DNA of 64,000 nt from Choristoneura fumiferana (GCF_025370935.1 NC_133501.1:1230293-1294292); one strand, 5' to 3'; counted from the stretch's first letter, positions 1-10,498 are shown. The notes: a model not told the origin generated them from the letters alone. Numbers and translations are program-made.

Positions 1-93
1 CCGAAACGTCGAGGTAAATATTACTCGTGTGTGTTAGCGTGATAAGTCCTGGGCATGGTATTTTGACTATGAGTGAAAATCGCGAAAGTTTAA

Positions 94-234
94 GGGGCTG
101 TTTCACCATCCATTGATTAGTGTCAAATGACGGTTAAATGTGATGCCGTCTCTATTTGTTTTGTTCGAATAGACGGAGACGGCATCACATTTAACCGTCA
201 TTTAACACTAATCAATGGATGGTGAAACAGCCTC
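94..234. mobile_element. Palindromic MITE, PIF/Harbinger-like, flanked by TAA
   Basis: 141 bp with arms beginning GGGGCTGTTTCACCATCC and extending nearly to the centre (GACGGAGACGGC against GCCGTCTCTATT). TAA flanks both ends (91-93, 235-237). Same family: 16167-16307 (flanked by TTA on both sides), 46293-46433, a one-armed copy at 56178-56283 and a decayed copy at 40403-40466. A TWA target suggests PIF/Harbinger. Confidence 0.8.
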
Positions 235-530
235 TAAGACGCATTATTCACTTACCGTCCGGACCCACCGCCGACGATGTTAGTAGCAGTCGCACATTTT
301 CACATTGCCGGGAGACAGCTGCCAAACAGAATAGAATCACTAAAGTGCAAAACACACACAGGACGGCAACGGGTCGGGTCGGACGTGCAAGGGGCTATTA
401 CATGGCTGTATACCGGTTGAGCCTTTTAACAGGAGCAAATAATTAAAACATAGATCGTACACGTCAAACTGAACGACATAAAAAATAATTGAGTTTTTAA
501 ATTTCCCTTTTTCATACAAAATAAATAGTA

Positions 531-655
531 TCGAAAATACAAACTGAGACATGGATGACAGAAAAACCAGAAAGAGACCAGCACTGGGAATCGAACCCAG
601 GTCCTCAGTAATGCTGCGTGCTATAACCCCTACACCACTGCTGGACAGAAAGTCA
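531..655 (-). mobile_element. tRNA-derived SINE (copy A)
   Basis: On the minus strand: CCAGCAGTGGTGTAGGGG (box A-like), GGTTCGATTCCC (box B), then the tail CTGGTTTTTCTGTCATCC and CAGTTTGTATTTTCGAT. A few bases of the anticodon arm are missing relative to the B-side copy at 46730-46852. Confidence 0.7.
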
Positions 656-762
656 AGATTTTTTTTTATATCTCAGGTTAAAATTGGTTTTTTGGAATCT
701 TTTTGTATTTTTTATATCATTTCCAAATTTTTTGTTACTTTTACGGTCATCCCGTAAAACCT

Positions 763-880
763 ATATCGAAAATACAAACTGAAATATAGATGCACAGAAA
801 AACCAGAAAAATAAGACCAGCGCTGGTCTTATTTTTCTGGTTTTTCTGTGCATCTATATTTCAGTTTGTATTTTCGATAT
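763..880. repeat. Perfect 118-bp palindrome made of two SINE tails
   Basis: 59-bp arms with no spacer, centred on CCAGC|GCTGG. Each arm is the 3' tail of the tRNA-derived SINE (GTTTTTCTGTGCATC ... TTTTCGATAT). The copy B equivalent (about 46968-47056) has lost most of the right arm. Confidence 0.85.
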
Positions 881-989
881 CTCAGGTTGCTTATTTCTAC
901 TATGCTACTTAAGCAGCAGCATTATCGACACCTGTTTCGTCCTGAGGCAAATTTCGTCGCGGCGATCCGAACCAATATTTTGCCACTTT

Positions 990-1245
990 TTTGGGTTCTC
1001 TATCGTTTGCCCGAATGTATCGTTTTCTAGAATTTTCATTTGCCATAAAGTAATTTATTTCTGAAATAGTAATTTATTCAGAGTTGATATTAAACTAACC
1101 TAACCTAACTACTGCATTATATATGATGACATTTAAAAAAATCCTGATAACAGCACTGTTCTATATATTTTATGGCAAACGTTGGTATGGCAAGTGAAAT
1201 TCGGGCAAATGAAATTCGGGCAAGTGAAGGTAAACGCTTTTTTTG
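990..1245. repeat. Copy A-specific insertion within a repeat
   Basis: Copy B runs from CCAATATTTTGTCAC straight into TTTTTTTGCCGTGCTC, while copy A has about 255 extra bases. They include direct repeats of GGCAAATGAAATTCG type and the short motif AACCTAACCTAAC. No coding potential seen. Probably a small transposon; class not assigned. Confidence 0.5.
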
Positions 1246-1433
1246 CCGTGCTCAAAGGAGTCTCAGTCCGAACCGTGCATTTGATGGGCGTGTGTAGCTC
1301 GCACGATGCGGATCAAGATCATACCTGTCGCCTCGGCTTGAAACACAACACACAACGTGCCTCGAGCACATGCCTCAGAGCGACCAGCCTCAAGCTGAGG
1401 CTGTTTGCTTCAAGTCGAGGCAGCTAGGCTGCA

Positions 1434-1718
1434 GCAGGTGGTAGGACCTTGTGCAAGGCCCACCCGGATTGCTACCACCATCTTGCTCGCTAATCCTGCC
1501 GTGAAGCAGCAGTGCTTGCACTGTTGTGTTTCGGCGTGGAGAGTAAGACAGCCGGTGAAATTACTGGCACTTGAGGTATCCCATCTTAGGCCTCTAGGTT
1601 GGCAACGCGTCTGCAATACCCCTGGTGTTGCAGATGTTTATGGGCGGTGGTGATCTCTTACCATCAGGCGACCCACTTGCTCGTTTGCAAGTTTGTTAGT
1701 TGAATAAAAAATAAAAAA
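1434..1718 (+). mobile_element. RTE-like non-LTR 3' end or SINE
   Basis: Contains TGAAGCAGCAGTGCTTGC, GTGGAGAGTAAGACAGCC and the terminal CTTACCATCAGGCGACCC, a 3' end that I recognise as widespread in moths and butterflies. Further copies at 16790-17092 (A only) and 47606-47895. No ORF. Confidence 0.6.
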
Positions 1719-2706
1719 TAAATTAATCTATTTACTGAACATATTAATTATTTTGCAATAGGTTCTAGGTCTTCACATCACTAAATGTCTGTGGTCGGGT
1801 TAATGGCGTCTCTGTTTACACTTTTCATAAATTGAATTGAAATACAATATACACGATATTTAGATTTATTTCAAACTATACTGACAGTGGGACCGGAGGA
1901 AAGCTACTGAATCTCCGGAGTGCATAACCGTCGTAAGTATCACGTAACGCAAGCTATGCATTCCTGTGTGCCTGCTTCTATTCCTTGCATGTCACCGTGC
2001 GCGTGCGCTCACCTCATAGGTCTTCCCGCAGACGTCGCAGACCTTATTCTTGCGCACGAGCCGGCTGCCGTGCGCGCGCCGCTCGTGCTTCTTGCGGGAC
2101 AGCATCGTGAAGAAGCCCTGCCAACAAGAAAGTTATGCATTACTGCGGCTTTGCACGCGTCAATCATTAAATCCAGTAGATGAATGGAAATTACGGGATT
2201 TTACAAAATTCCCTCATAGATCCACCCTTGCCCATTTATCAGTCTGTCAGTAATCAAAGTCAAACACCCCGCCCCCCTCCCTCCTGGATCCCCCCCTTGC
2301 CTCTTCGTCCGTCTGTCTGTCAGTGCACGCACCTTCCCGCAGTGGTCGCACAGGTACTTCCTCTCTCGCTCGTGCACGGCGTCCCTATGGTTCTGGAGTG
2401 AGGCGGCGTCCAGGAAGCCCCGCCCGCATTCCGAGCAGTGGAACCTGCGCAAAACAAATAAATGAAAATGAAAATGAAAATAATTTATTGCATAAAAAAA
2501 CTTATAAACAAGAGCTACGGCTCTGGATCCTGAGCTAGGAGTCCCTGTGTTACAGGATCCAGGTAGGAAATAAGACCGGTTAATATATACTACTACTACG
2601 CATTACTTCCTGCTACTGCTTATATACTATAACCTAACTAGGATTATTATAATATTAGGTACATTTGCTATTTAAATGTGGTTTTATAATGACTTCCTAT
2701 ATATAA

Positions 2707-2710
<4 letters not shown>

Positions 2711-2782
<72 letters not shown>
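2711..2782. repeat. (GT)36 microsatellite in the LINE 3' UTR
   Basis: Seventy-two bases of uninterrupted GT inside the LINE, between the ORF2 stop and the 3' tail. Present only in copy A because the LINE is. Confidence 0.95.
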
Positions 2783-2786
<4 letters not shown>

Positions 2787-2962
2787 ATTAATAAATATTT
2801 GGTGTAATAAGTTGCTTGTATCGGATAAAAGTCTGTGGAACTTGTATTATTGTACTACAGTTAGAAGCGTTTCGGTCTCATGATAGTCGTGCTGCATGAG
2901 CCACTGCGTTAAAAGTTGTTTGTCGGGAGATATTTTCGCATGGTAGGTTTTACAGAAAGTTT

Positions 2963-5794
2963 TCATGATGAGTGGTGAGATAAAAGGATGAAAACGCCTA
3001 GCAAATTTAGTGTTACACTTAGGGATTCTCCAACGTATTCGTCGTCTTGTGTCATCGTCAAAGTTTTGTCGTGCTTTTTGCAGTACTCCAGCAAAATCTT
3101 CCTAATAAATAACTGGCGAACCGTTAGCACATTTGCGGTTTCGTATAAAGCTTTGGTACTGTACCGAATAGGTTTTCGGAAAGCAACTTTCAGAAGGGAT
3201 CTTTGAGCTCTCTCCAAGCTGATGAGGTGGCTCCTGGCTGCTCCGCCCCAGACCGAATTGCAATACCCCAAAACTGATTCACAGAGCGCGAAGTACACTT
3301 GCCTCAACAGCTCAGAGTAGGCGACTTCCCTTAGAGAGCGAAAAACAAACATCAGCTTACGAACACGGGACTTGAGAGATTCAATGTGCTGTCGCCAGCT
3401 AAGGTGGACATCAAGTATGACGCCTAGATATTTAATTTCGTTACTGCGTTCGAGGACGTCTTTACAGCTTGCACTGGGGTCCAGAGAATGGTCGCTCCCA
3501 GAGCCAATTCCAATACAAAAGTCGCTGTCAGGCTGACCCTTTGTGTTAATGGAAAAGCACAAATATTTAGTTTTGGTCACATTTAAAGTTAATAAGTTTT
3601 TGTCAAGCCAATCAACTACCCTCCCAATATTTATTTCAGCGAGTCTCTGCACTTCACTCCAATCCCTTCCCCGTACCAAAATTGCTGTGTCATCCGCGAA
3701 AGATATAGTTGTAGCATGGCACAGGTCGAGATTGCAAAGCCCGTCTATGTAAACTAAAAAAAGGGTTGGTCCTAATACGCTTCCCTGTGGCACTCCGAAA
3801 TCTACGTTGAAAATCTCGCTAAACTGATCACCCACTCGAACTCTCTGTCTACGTCCCTGGAGATAGGTTTTGAACCAGTTCAGTACACCCCCTCTTATTC
3901 CGAGTAGCTCGAGTTTTTTCAGCAGTAGGGGAATGGAAACGGTGTCAAATGCCTTGGCAAGGTCTAAAAATATGCCAACGCATCTCTCGCCACTATCAAC
4001 GCATTCGACTATTCCGTTGACAAGCAAATTGACCGCTTGTTCCGTGGACCTTTTCTGTCTGAATCCAAACTGGTTGGGAGACAAAAAGTTGCCACTCTCG
4101 AGGTAACGCAATAGCTGGGCATTAACGATCTTCTCGATCAGTTTACCAATGACGCTAAGCAGTGAAATTGGCCTGTAGTTAGTAACTTCCTCTTTCTTCC
4201 CTGCCTTGTAGATTGGCGTTACTGAAGCGACTTTAAAGGCATCAGGGAATATTCCAGACATCATGCTCAGGTTACAGAGGTATGTGATGGGTTCAACCAC
4301 GCTATGTACAGAAGCTTTCAGAACATCTGCTGTTATGCCGTCCATACCAGGGGCACCGCCTGTCTTTAACTGCCTGATTAACGTGGCCATCTCGTGTACG
4401 TCTGTGGGTCCCAGGAAGAGTGATCTAAGTGGGGGAACTGTAAGGCGGTCGTGGTAATAGTTGGCGAGTGCTTCTTCACTTAATCCCTTTTTTGCAAGAG
4501 TCTTTTCAGCGAGATTTTTACCTACTGAAGTAAAAAAGGCATTTGCGATATTAAGGGATTTTGTGGGGTCCTCAGCGAGTTCGAGGAGTTCCGTTGGTTG
4601 CCGATTTGTAGTAGAAATGTTACATATGGCTTTCACTGTCTTCCAAGTTTTCTTTGCGTCCGGGCGCGCCGTCAATAATTCATGCTGAAAATGTTTAGCT
4701 TTTACAGCCTTAAGCAAATCCGCACAAGTGTTTCTGTATACCCTGTATTGCTGCTGGATTACCAAGTCATGCGGGTATTTACTTGCCTGTAGGTGCAATT
4801 TACTTCTTTTGCGGATACATTTCAAAAGCCCGGGTGTTATCCACTGCTTGAGACTTGTCTTCGAGTTTGGTGTACATGTTGGCTTTTTGAATTTGTTGAT
4901 CAGGTCTGTTAGAGAGGTGCAGAAGAAGTCACATGCCTCATTTACGTCACTCATAGTGTACAATCTGGACCAGTCGGTTTTTTCAATTTCTACATTTACA
5001 GCGTTAAGATCAATTTTATAACTGGCTTTGGCTTTTTCCTTTTTAGGCGAGTAGTCCAAAGTCACTAGTACAAGAGCATGGTCTGTGATATCTTCGTGAC
5101 ATACAGTAACAGCCGTTTTCAATTTGGATCTAATCATGGCGTGGTCCAGACAGTTGTCACCACGCGTGGGCAGTGTATTCCCGGCATAGAATCCATGCTC
5201 CGAACAGACGTCCAAGTAACCATCAGCACCCGAACCACACGAGTTCGGTATGATATTTATATTTAGGTCTCCCGTTATGATCATATTCGTGTTCCTTCCA
5301 CATTGCGACAGGAAATTGCTCAAGGAGTCTGTAAAAATTGTGAGATTCTGGTAACTGGGAGATCTATAGATTCCCAAGATACTAAGACAATTATCTATCG
5401 TTAAAACTAAGGCGTTGCACTCCCTTATGCCAGCTTTAGAAACTCTTAGTTTAAAATGTCTTTTCCCAAAAATAAGCACTCCGTCATTCTGGAAGCGACA
5501 GTTATCCGACGCGAAACACTCGTACCCTTCAATAGACGGTAGCTGAGGGCAAGTTGGTAGCCAGCATTCCGTTAGAACTATAACGTCGGGAACCATATTG
5601 GCCCTTTTCAAAACACATTTGAAATAATCCAAGTTGCACCTGTGACTGCGAATATTCTGTGACAGAATAGTAAAAGGCTTTTTAAATAAGGAAAGTGTAG
5701 TCGTGCAGTCCTCTAGTCGGCAAACCTGTTCGTTATCGCATAGCTGCGCCTCATCGATGTCGTCCGCTACTGTGTTCAGGCCGCCCTCATACAA
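2963..5794 (-). CDS. LINE ORF2: AP-type endonuclease and reverse transcriptase
   Basis: 943 codons. Endonuclease at about residues 38-250: LSQNIRS, LTECWLP, GIYRSPS, IITGDLNINI and the ITDHALV histidine motif. Reverse transcriptase at about 470-800: GGAPGMDGITADVLK, NYRPISLLS, GFRQKRSTEQA, FLDLAKAFDTV, GVPQGSVLGPTLFLVY, the catalytic SFADDTAI and KYLGVILD. Thus all core motifs are intact. The last 30 or so residues look wrong: the next frame carries RRIRWRIPKC and KFARRF, resembling the usual basic C-terminus, and stays open to a stop at about 2850. A single frameshift near 3055-3085 is therefore likely. Confidence 0.9.
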   Translation of the reverse strand: MYEGGLNTVADDIDEAQLCDNEQVCRLEDCTTTLSLFKKPFTILSQNIRSHRCNLDYFKCVLKRANMVPDVIVLTECWLPTCPQLPSIEGYECFASDNCRFQNDGVLIFGKRHFKLRVSKAGIRECNALVLTIDNCLSILGIYRSPSYQNLTIFTDSLSNFLSQCGRNTNMIITGDLNINIIPNSCGSGADGYLDVCSEHGFYAGNTLPTRGDNCLDHAMIRSKLKTAVTVCHEDITDHALVLVTLDYSPKKEKAKASYKIDLNAVNVEIEKTDWSRLYTMSDVNEACDFFCTSLTDLINKFKKPTCTPNSKTSLKQWITPGLLKCIRKRSKLHLQASKYPHDLVIQQQYRVYRNTCADLLKAVKAKHFQHELLTARPDAKKTWKTVKAICNISTTNRQPTELLELAEDPTKSLNIANAFFTSVGKNLAEKTLAKKGLSEEALANYYHDRLTVPPLRSLFLGPTDVHEMATLIRQLKTGGAPGMDGITADVLKASVHSVVEPITYLCNLSMMSGIFPDAFKVASVTPIYKAGKKEEVTNYRPISLLSVIGKLIEKIVNAQLLRYLESGNFLSPNQFGFRQKRSTEQAVNLLVNGIVECVDSGERCVGIFLDLAKAFDTVSIPLLLKKLELLGIRGGVLNWFKTYLQGRRQRVRVGDQFSEIFNVDFGVPQGSVLGPTLFLVYIDGLCNLDLCHATTISFADDTAILVRGRDWSEVQRLAEINIGRVVDWLDKNLLTLNVTKTKYLCFSINTKGQPDSDFCIGIGSGSDHSLDPSASCKDVLERSNEIKYLGVILDVHLSWRQHIESLKSRVRKLMFVFRSLREVAYSELLRQVYFALCESVLGYCNSVWGGAARSHLISLERAQRSLLKVAFRKPIRYSTKALYETANVLTVRQLFIRKILLEYCKKHDKTLTMTQDDEYVGESLSVTLNLLGVFILLSHHSS

Positions 5795-6592
5795 AAAAGT
5801 CCATTTTTGTCACTAAAAATTATCTCGTATTTAATTGTGGGCTCCCGACCTTTGTATAATATACAGTAGCTAGGTAAAATTAAATTACAAACGGTAATGC
5901 TCCGATATTTAATTGTGTAATAAATAAAACGAGATAAATAATAATACATGGTGAGTAATACATTTTTTAATATAATAAAGAAGCTCCAATAAACACACTG
6001 ACTGGCAAATCTTTTAAGTGCAAATTCATCGTAAGAACAAATAAATAATATGCTAAATATTATTGTGTAACTTGACTTATTATAAAACCCAGCAGCAGTT
6101 TTTGTTTTAAATAGCCACAAATTCGGTAAGTAACATACGTAATACATCCAGCATTGCTAAGCATATTACTGTTATTCGACAGTTGAGTAGAAGTGTGAAG
6201 TGTTACTGTTGTATAATATGTAAAAGTTTGTCTAATACTTAAAAATAAAAAGCATGCGGTGGGCCCTAAAACTAGTTTTGTACAAGATCGAGATGTAGTA
6301 TTATTATTTGGTCTCAAACAAAGATAGGTAATTCTACATGTGAACAAATAACAAAAACGTCGAGTTAACGTGATAATATGATTATGACATTGGTAACAAA
6401 ATAATACAAACATCCGCGCTAGAATTACATACTTAAGTAAGACAGGTATGATATTATGTGCCTTAGATACTACATAGGTAGGTATATGTAAACATTCGTT
6501 TTTGTGCAGCGTTATATATCTAGTAAGAGCGAAAGTGAATAGTGAACGAACAAATGCAATCCTATCGTTTAAATAAAAAGAGTCCATTGGTG

Positions 6593-7642
6593 CTACTTAA
6601 GATTTTTTAGGGTTTCCATATCTTTAACCAAAACATGTTTTGCCTTTTCTTCTTTTCGCAGAAACACACGTCCATGTTTCACCCAAACGATGTTGTATCC
6701 AATTTCTTTAGCTCGCAGCCTGGCCGCTGCATGTAGGGCTTTAATTTCTTTGGTGAGGTGTTCCACTACGTATATCGGTAACTTGCTGTCAGCATCAGCA
6801 GCAAAACCGAGGTGACCTGTGTTTAATTTTTCCGTGGCGTGGTCTTTATTGTATTTACGGCTTGCCGTGATAAAACTGTCGCGAAGGCGAGGAGAAGAAA
6901 ATTTTACTAAAATCGATCGAGGTCTCGGCTTGCTCGGGTCCAGCTTAGCGAGACGAGTACACTGCGCGATGTCTCCCTCTTGCACCTGGTGGGCTATGAC
7001 CATGCCAAGCCGTTGCACGAGTTCCATCAGGTTTTCGCCCACTTTTTCGGGTACGCACTGCAGCTCCGCATTACTGGCACGTGACATTTGCTCTAGCTGG
7101 TTGAGGCGGTTGGTTAGCTCCTCCACAGACACTTTAAGTTGTGTATTCTCGGCCCTAAGGGTATGTAGTTGGGGTTTGATGCTCTGAACATCGTTCTTGA
7201 AGTCCTCGTACTGATCGCTAATAAAAGTCAGGGATGACTCAATGTCAGCGACTTTTTGGTTGAGTTCTTGAAACTGCGCCGCAATGCAGCTCCTGATAGA
7301 ACTTGTAATAGTATCACTGAGGGCATTACGTATTTCACTACGAACAATGTCCGTCAAATCATCCCGCGACAGGCACAGTCCACAGTTTTCGCTCAGATTC
7401 GGCTTTCGCCGACTTAAGCTGTCAACAGGGCTAGGGATATTACGGATTGGTGTGTTAGCATTGTCACCTTTAGGTGTTTTATTACAGCAAGCTGGGCATA
7501 CCCAAGCTGCCGTGCGTGACCTGCTCATATCTTCCAAGCAAGTACCGACACATAGGTCATGGTAAGAATTTTTACATTTTTTACATTTAAGCGCTTCATC
7601 TGGTTTCACATGCTTCGAACAAATTCCACAGGTCGCAGACAT
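6593..7642 (-). CDS. LINE ORF1: PHD finger, coiled coil and RRM-like region
   Basis: 349 codons from ATG at 7642. Residues 5-52 form a C4HC3 PHD-type finger (CGICSKHVK, CKKCKNSYHDLC, WVCPACC). Residues about 135-195 are heptad-rich with many Gln, Asn, Glu and Leu (QLKVSVEELTNRLNQLEQ), probably a coiled coil for trimerisation. The C-terminal third (RLAKLDPSKPRPRSILVKF) resembles the nucleic-acid-binding part of LINE ORF1 proteins. Intact frame, no stop. Likely the RNA-binding chaperone of the element. Confidence 0.85.
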   Translation of the reverse strand: MSATCGICSKHVKPDEALKCKKCKNSYHDLCVGTCLEDMSRSRTAAWVCPACCNKTPKGDNANTPIRNIPSPVDSLSRRKPNLSENCGLCLSRDDLTDIVRSEIRNALSDTITSSIRSCIAAQFQELNQKVADIESSLTFISDQYEDFKNDVQSIKPQLHTLRAENTQLKVSVEELTNRLNQLEQMSRASNAELQCVPEKVGENLMELVQRLGMVIAHQVQEGDIAQCTRLAKLDPSKPRPRSILVKFSSPRLRDSFITASRKYNKDHATEKLNTGHLGFAADADSKLPIYVVEHLTKEIKALHAAARLRAKEIGYNIVWVKHGRVFLRKEEKAKHVLVKDMETLKNLK

Positions 7643-8370
7643 TATTGCGTATTTGTTATTTATTTTTATATTTTCCTTTTAGGCGTGGAATGTAGGTAGC
7701 CGGCGAACAAATAAATCCAACGGTTTGGTGTGATATTGCCTGCAAAACCAATCGTGCGAGACACCGGCCGCGCGGGTTTAAGTCCATAAGGCAGAGGTCT
7801 TAGTCACTGGACGATCCAATGCACTCGACCAGCGGCGATAGACACTAGGGATATGCACAAACTCGGTTAAACGGAGGTCTTAATGCACTGGACTTATTCA
7901 AGTAGCGACCGCGGACACAACTGCTATCACCGGCGATCGGGTAAAAACTCCTCAAAATAAATAAAAAACATGGGACAATTAACACCTAATGATCTAGCCC
8001 CATTGTGCCCATACTAAGCAAAGCTTGTATCATGTAGCTTGAGTTTGATCCCCGGCCGGGGCATAGGTATATATTTTTATGAATATGGATGTTTGTTATC
8101 GGGTCTTGGACGTTTAACTTGGCTTAACACGCTCCCGCGTGTCTAGATGTATTTAAGTATGCATTTATCTATATATTTATCCGTTGCCTAGTATCCATAA
8201 TCACCCATAATACAAGATTTGCCTGTTTGGGACTAAGGACGTCTTGTAGGCTTTTTTAAATCTCGATTTAAGGCTGCTGTAAACTGTCAGTTTACAGTTC
8301 TTGTACGGATCTGACAGGACTTAAGACCACTTAAACCTAGATTAAAAAGCCTGCAAGTGGACGTAAGTCA

Positions 8371-8898
8371 ATGAGGGCTAAAAGACAGGCGAAATATCGA
8401 TAGATGGCGCTAGTACGGTGAGGTTTTTTTTGCGTTAAGGTGCCCCCACATGCAGTCGCTCGTTGCTCGATTGCAGCGATAAATCTGGTCACGTGACCCC
8501 ATTTTGAAGGTGATTTTGAATTTCCCGCGACTCAAAAAGTAGCGTCAAGTCGCCGCGTCGAGCAGCAGCGACAAGATGGCTTCTTGCAGGAATGATCTTG
8601 GCCTTGGAAGCTGATCTCCTCATTTATTAGCAGTCGTGGCAGTGGTACAAAACGTAATTGGAAAAATGAAATAAGTGTTTTTCCCGAAATTTAAGATGTT
8701 TTTTTTATTCCAGCGATAAAGCTCAACATTTTCAGCTTTATCCCTATATGTCACGTGACCAGATTTGACACCGGAAACAAGCGTCGAGCTCATTTTCTCA
8801 TATAGTTATTAGCCAATAGCAAGCAAGACCGTAACGTCAAAAAAACCTCACGATACTAACGCCATCTATCGATATTTCGCCTGTCTTTTAGCCCTCAT
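8371..8898. mobile_element. 528-bp MITE with ATGAGGGCTA termini
   Basis: Ends ATGAGGGCTAAAAGACAGGC and its complement, with about 55 bp of terminal inverted repeat including GATGGCG and CGATATTTCGCC. The interior holds a second hairpin (GCAGCGATAAATCTGGTCACG). Copy B retains a shorter version at about 49114-49562. Confidence 0.7.
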
Positions 8899-9220
8899 TG
8901 GTGTGAACAGTCCCATGATATATATTTATTTTAGTTCTCAGTAAACCATCGTTCATCTTATTATCTTACTTCATCGCCTCGTGGGTCGCGTGTCGGACGG
9001 TGTTCTTGAAGTGAGCGCGGTATCTGTACTTGTTCTTGTATTCCACGTTGCATTCCACACAGTATGTCTGGTCTCCCACCTGGAAGACAACATCGGAGTT
9101 ACCTCATCAATTGATCTATCGATCGAAAGAAGGATTATCGGTCAATGTTGACCGATCGTGTTTATTACAAAAAAAGGTATTGCCACATCAATCAACTGTC
9201 GATCGTTGGTAGAATACATG

Positions 9221-9418
9221 CAGTGGCGTAGCTACCAGAGGGCTAGACGGGGAGGTGCCCCGGGGCCCCCAAGCTTAGGGGGCCCCTCGGACTCAGGAAA
9301 ATTGGAGAACTTCAAACTCGGAACACGATAAACACGGAACAAGCGATTTTAAATAGTTTAGTTGGGGCCCTAGTTTATTTTTTGCCCCAGGGCCTTTGGT
9401 TACTTAGCTACGCCGCTG
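9221..9418. mobile_element. hAT-like MITE with 8-bp target duplication
   Basis: Ends CAGTGGCGTAGCTAC and TAGCTACGCCGCTG. Flanks AATACATG and GATACATG (7 of 8). The copy B equivalent is 49886-50083, with ACGCCACTG and a perfect AATACATG on both sides. The interior is rich in GGGGCCC. Confidence 0.8.
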
Positions 9419-9595
9419 GATACATGACATATTTTTATTTTATTTAAAGAAATATACATACTGTAATATAATATACTGTAACTAGAACACTTTAGAAAAA
9501 ACAAAAAAAAACGGGTTAACTATCTCCAAGCTTTTAATTTCACGAAAATTAAAATAACTGAGAAGGTTTTAACTAAAATTAAATACCTACTCATG

Positions 9596-9812
9596 CATGG
9601 GGTCAGGGAGCTAGCAATTTTTAGATATTTCCATGGAACAGGGAGCTAGCAATTTTTTTAATATTTCCATGGAACAAAGAGTCTGCATTTTTTTTCCATG
9701 GAACAGGGAGCTCTCTTTTTTAAATATTTCCATGGGATAGGGAGCTGGCAATTATTTGACATTGCCATGGGACAAGGAGCTAGCAATTTTTTTATATTTC
9801 ATGGGAGCGATA
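9596..9812. repeat. Minisatellite, period about 50 bp
   Basis: About five degenerate units of CATGGAACAGGGAGCTAGC followed by AATTTTT and ATATTTC. Copy B keeps only about two units (50265-50335). Intron 8 of gene 1. Confidence 0.75.
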
Positions 9813-9849
9813 ACGCGTGCAAACACAGGTCATAAATTATAAAGCGGCA

Positions 9850-10056
9850 ATTACACTGAGTCGTTCGCCGCATGCTGCATGCAACCGCAAAAGTGTAAAG
9901 AACACGGTAGTCGGCCCCATTCGGCGAGCGACAGCTGCCACCGCCTTAATATGGCCGCCGCAGTAGACTGACAGACTAATGTAAAGACGACGGTCGTTCG
10001 CTGAAGTAGTTTGAAACAAATTCTGCGACCGCATTAGGTGAACGACGCAGTGTAAT
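9850..10056. mobile_element. MITE with ATTACACTGNGTCGTTCGCC termini
   Basis: Left end ATTACACTGAGTCGTTCGCC, right end GGTGAACGACGCAGTGTAAT. It abuts the next MITE, which begins at the shared AAT. Copy B: about 50388-50590. Confidence 0.65.
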
Positions 10057-10477
10057 GAGGGCTATCGCAATGAATTCGCCGCTAGAGGCGCTAGTGTAGC
10101 GTGAGGTCTCCGAAATGTCAAATCTCATAGTTTTTGGGTGAGCTACGCGGGTTTATTTATAATAAGGTTTTTTTTGTGAATATTTTGCATAACCTGAAAT
10201 TAATTATGGCAATTATGCGTTACGGGGCAATAAATGTCTGTGTTTTGAGACAGTTTTGTCTTTCGGAAACTTTTGTCCTCCCTTTTTTTCCGAACAAAAC
10301 GGACTAAGCAACACTGTGGTTGCTGGATATTATTATGGTACGGTTTTAAGGTGTTTTAAATATGATTTCAATCTAAACTTCGTTTTAACGCCCGTAATAA
10401 CAGACTCTGAAAGCCACACTTAAAAACCTCACGCAACAGTGCGCCATCTAGTGAGACAAAAAAACGATAGCCCTCAT
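10055..10477. mobile_element. MITE with ATGAGGGCTATCG termini
   Basis: About 420 bp between ATGAGGGCTATCG and CGATAGCCCTCAT, with GAGGCGCTAGTGTAGCGTGA near one end and GCGCCATCTAGTGAGAC near the other. The same family recurs inverted at 17796-18207 (right end lost in A) and in copy B at 50589-51011 and 57434-57857 (both ends present). It ends 22 bp from the donor of gene 1 exon 8. Confidence 0.7.
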
Positions 10478-10498
10478 TGCCGCTTAAAGCATAATCAC

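Larger units (their letters stand above)
2461..7956 (-). mobile_element. Nearly full-length non-LTR retrotransposon, CR1/Daphne-like, Jockey superfamily
   Basis: Absent from copy B, where AAATAAATGAATAAAAAAC is uninterrupted at about 48700. Read on the minus strand: a 5' UTR of about 300 nt, ORF1 (7642-6593), about 800 nt of AT-rich spacer, ORF2 (5794-2963), a (GT)36 tract on the plus strand in the 3' UTR, and a 3' tail of repeated ATTTTC. No poly-A tail. A short AT-rich target duplication is possible but not clear. It sits in intron 9 of gene 1 copy A, its 3' tail about 16 nt from the acceptor of exon 10. Clade inferred from the PHD finger in ORF1 and the ECWL-type endonuclease motif. Confidence 0.85.

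Noticed and set aside
219..446. Short plus-strand ORF overlapping the MITE, repeated at 46418
   Set aside because: It starts inside the palindromic MITE and has no recognisable domain; it is explained by repeated sequence.
1093..1110. AACCTAACCTAAC as telomeric (TTAGG)n repeat
   Set aside because: Only two to three units inside a dispersed insertion; such short motifs are common in lepidopteran repeats.
1920..2253. Plus-strand ORFs at 1920 and 2050 (also 48093 and 48223)
   Set aside because: They are the antisense of gene 1 exon 11, whose minus-strand frame gives zinc fingers with proper splice sites.
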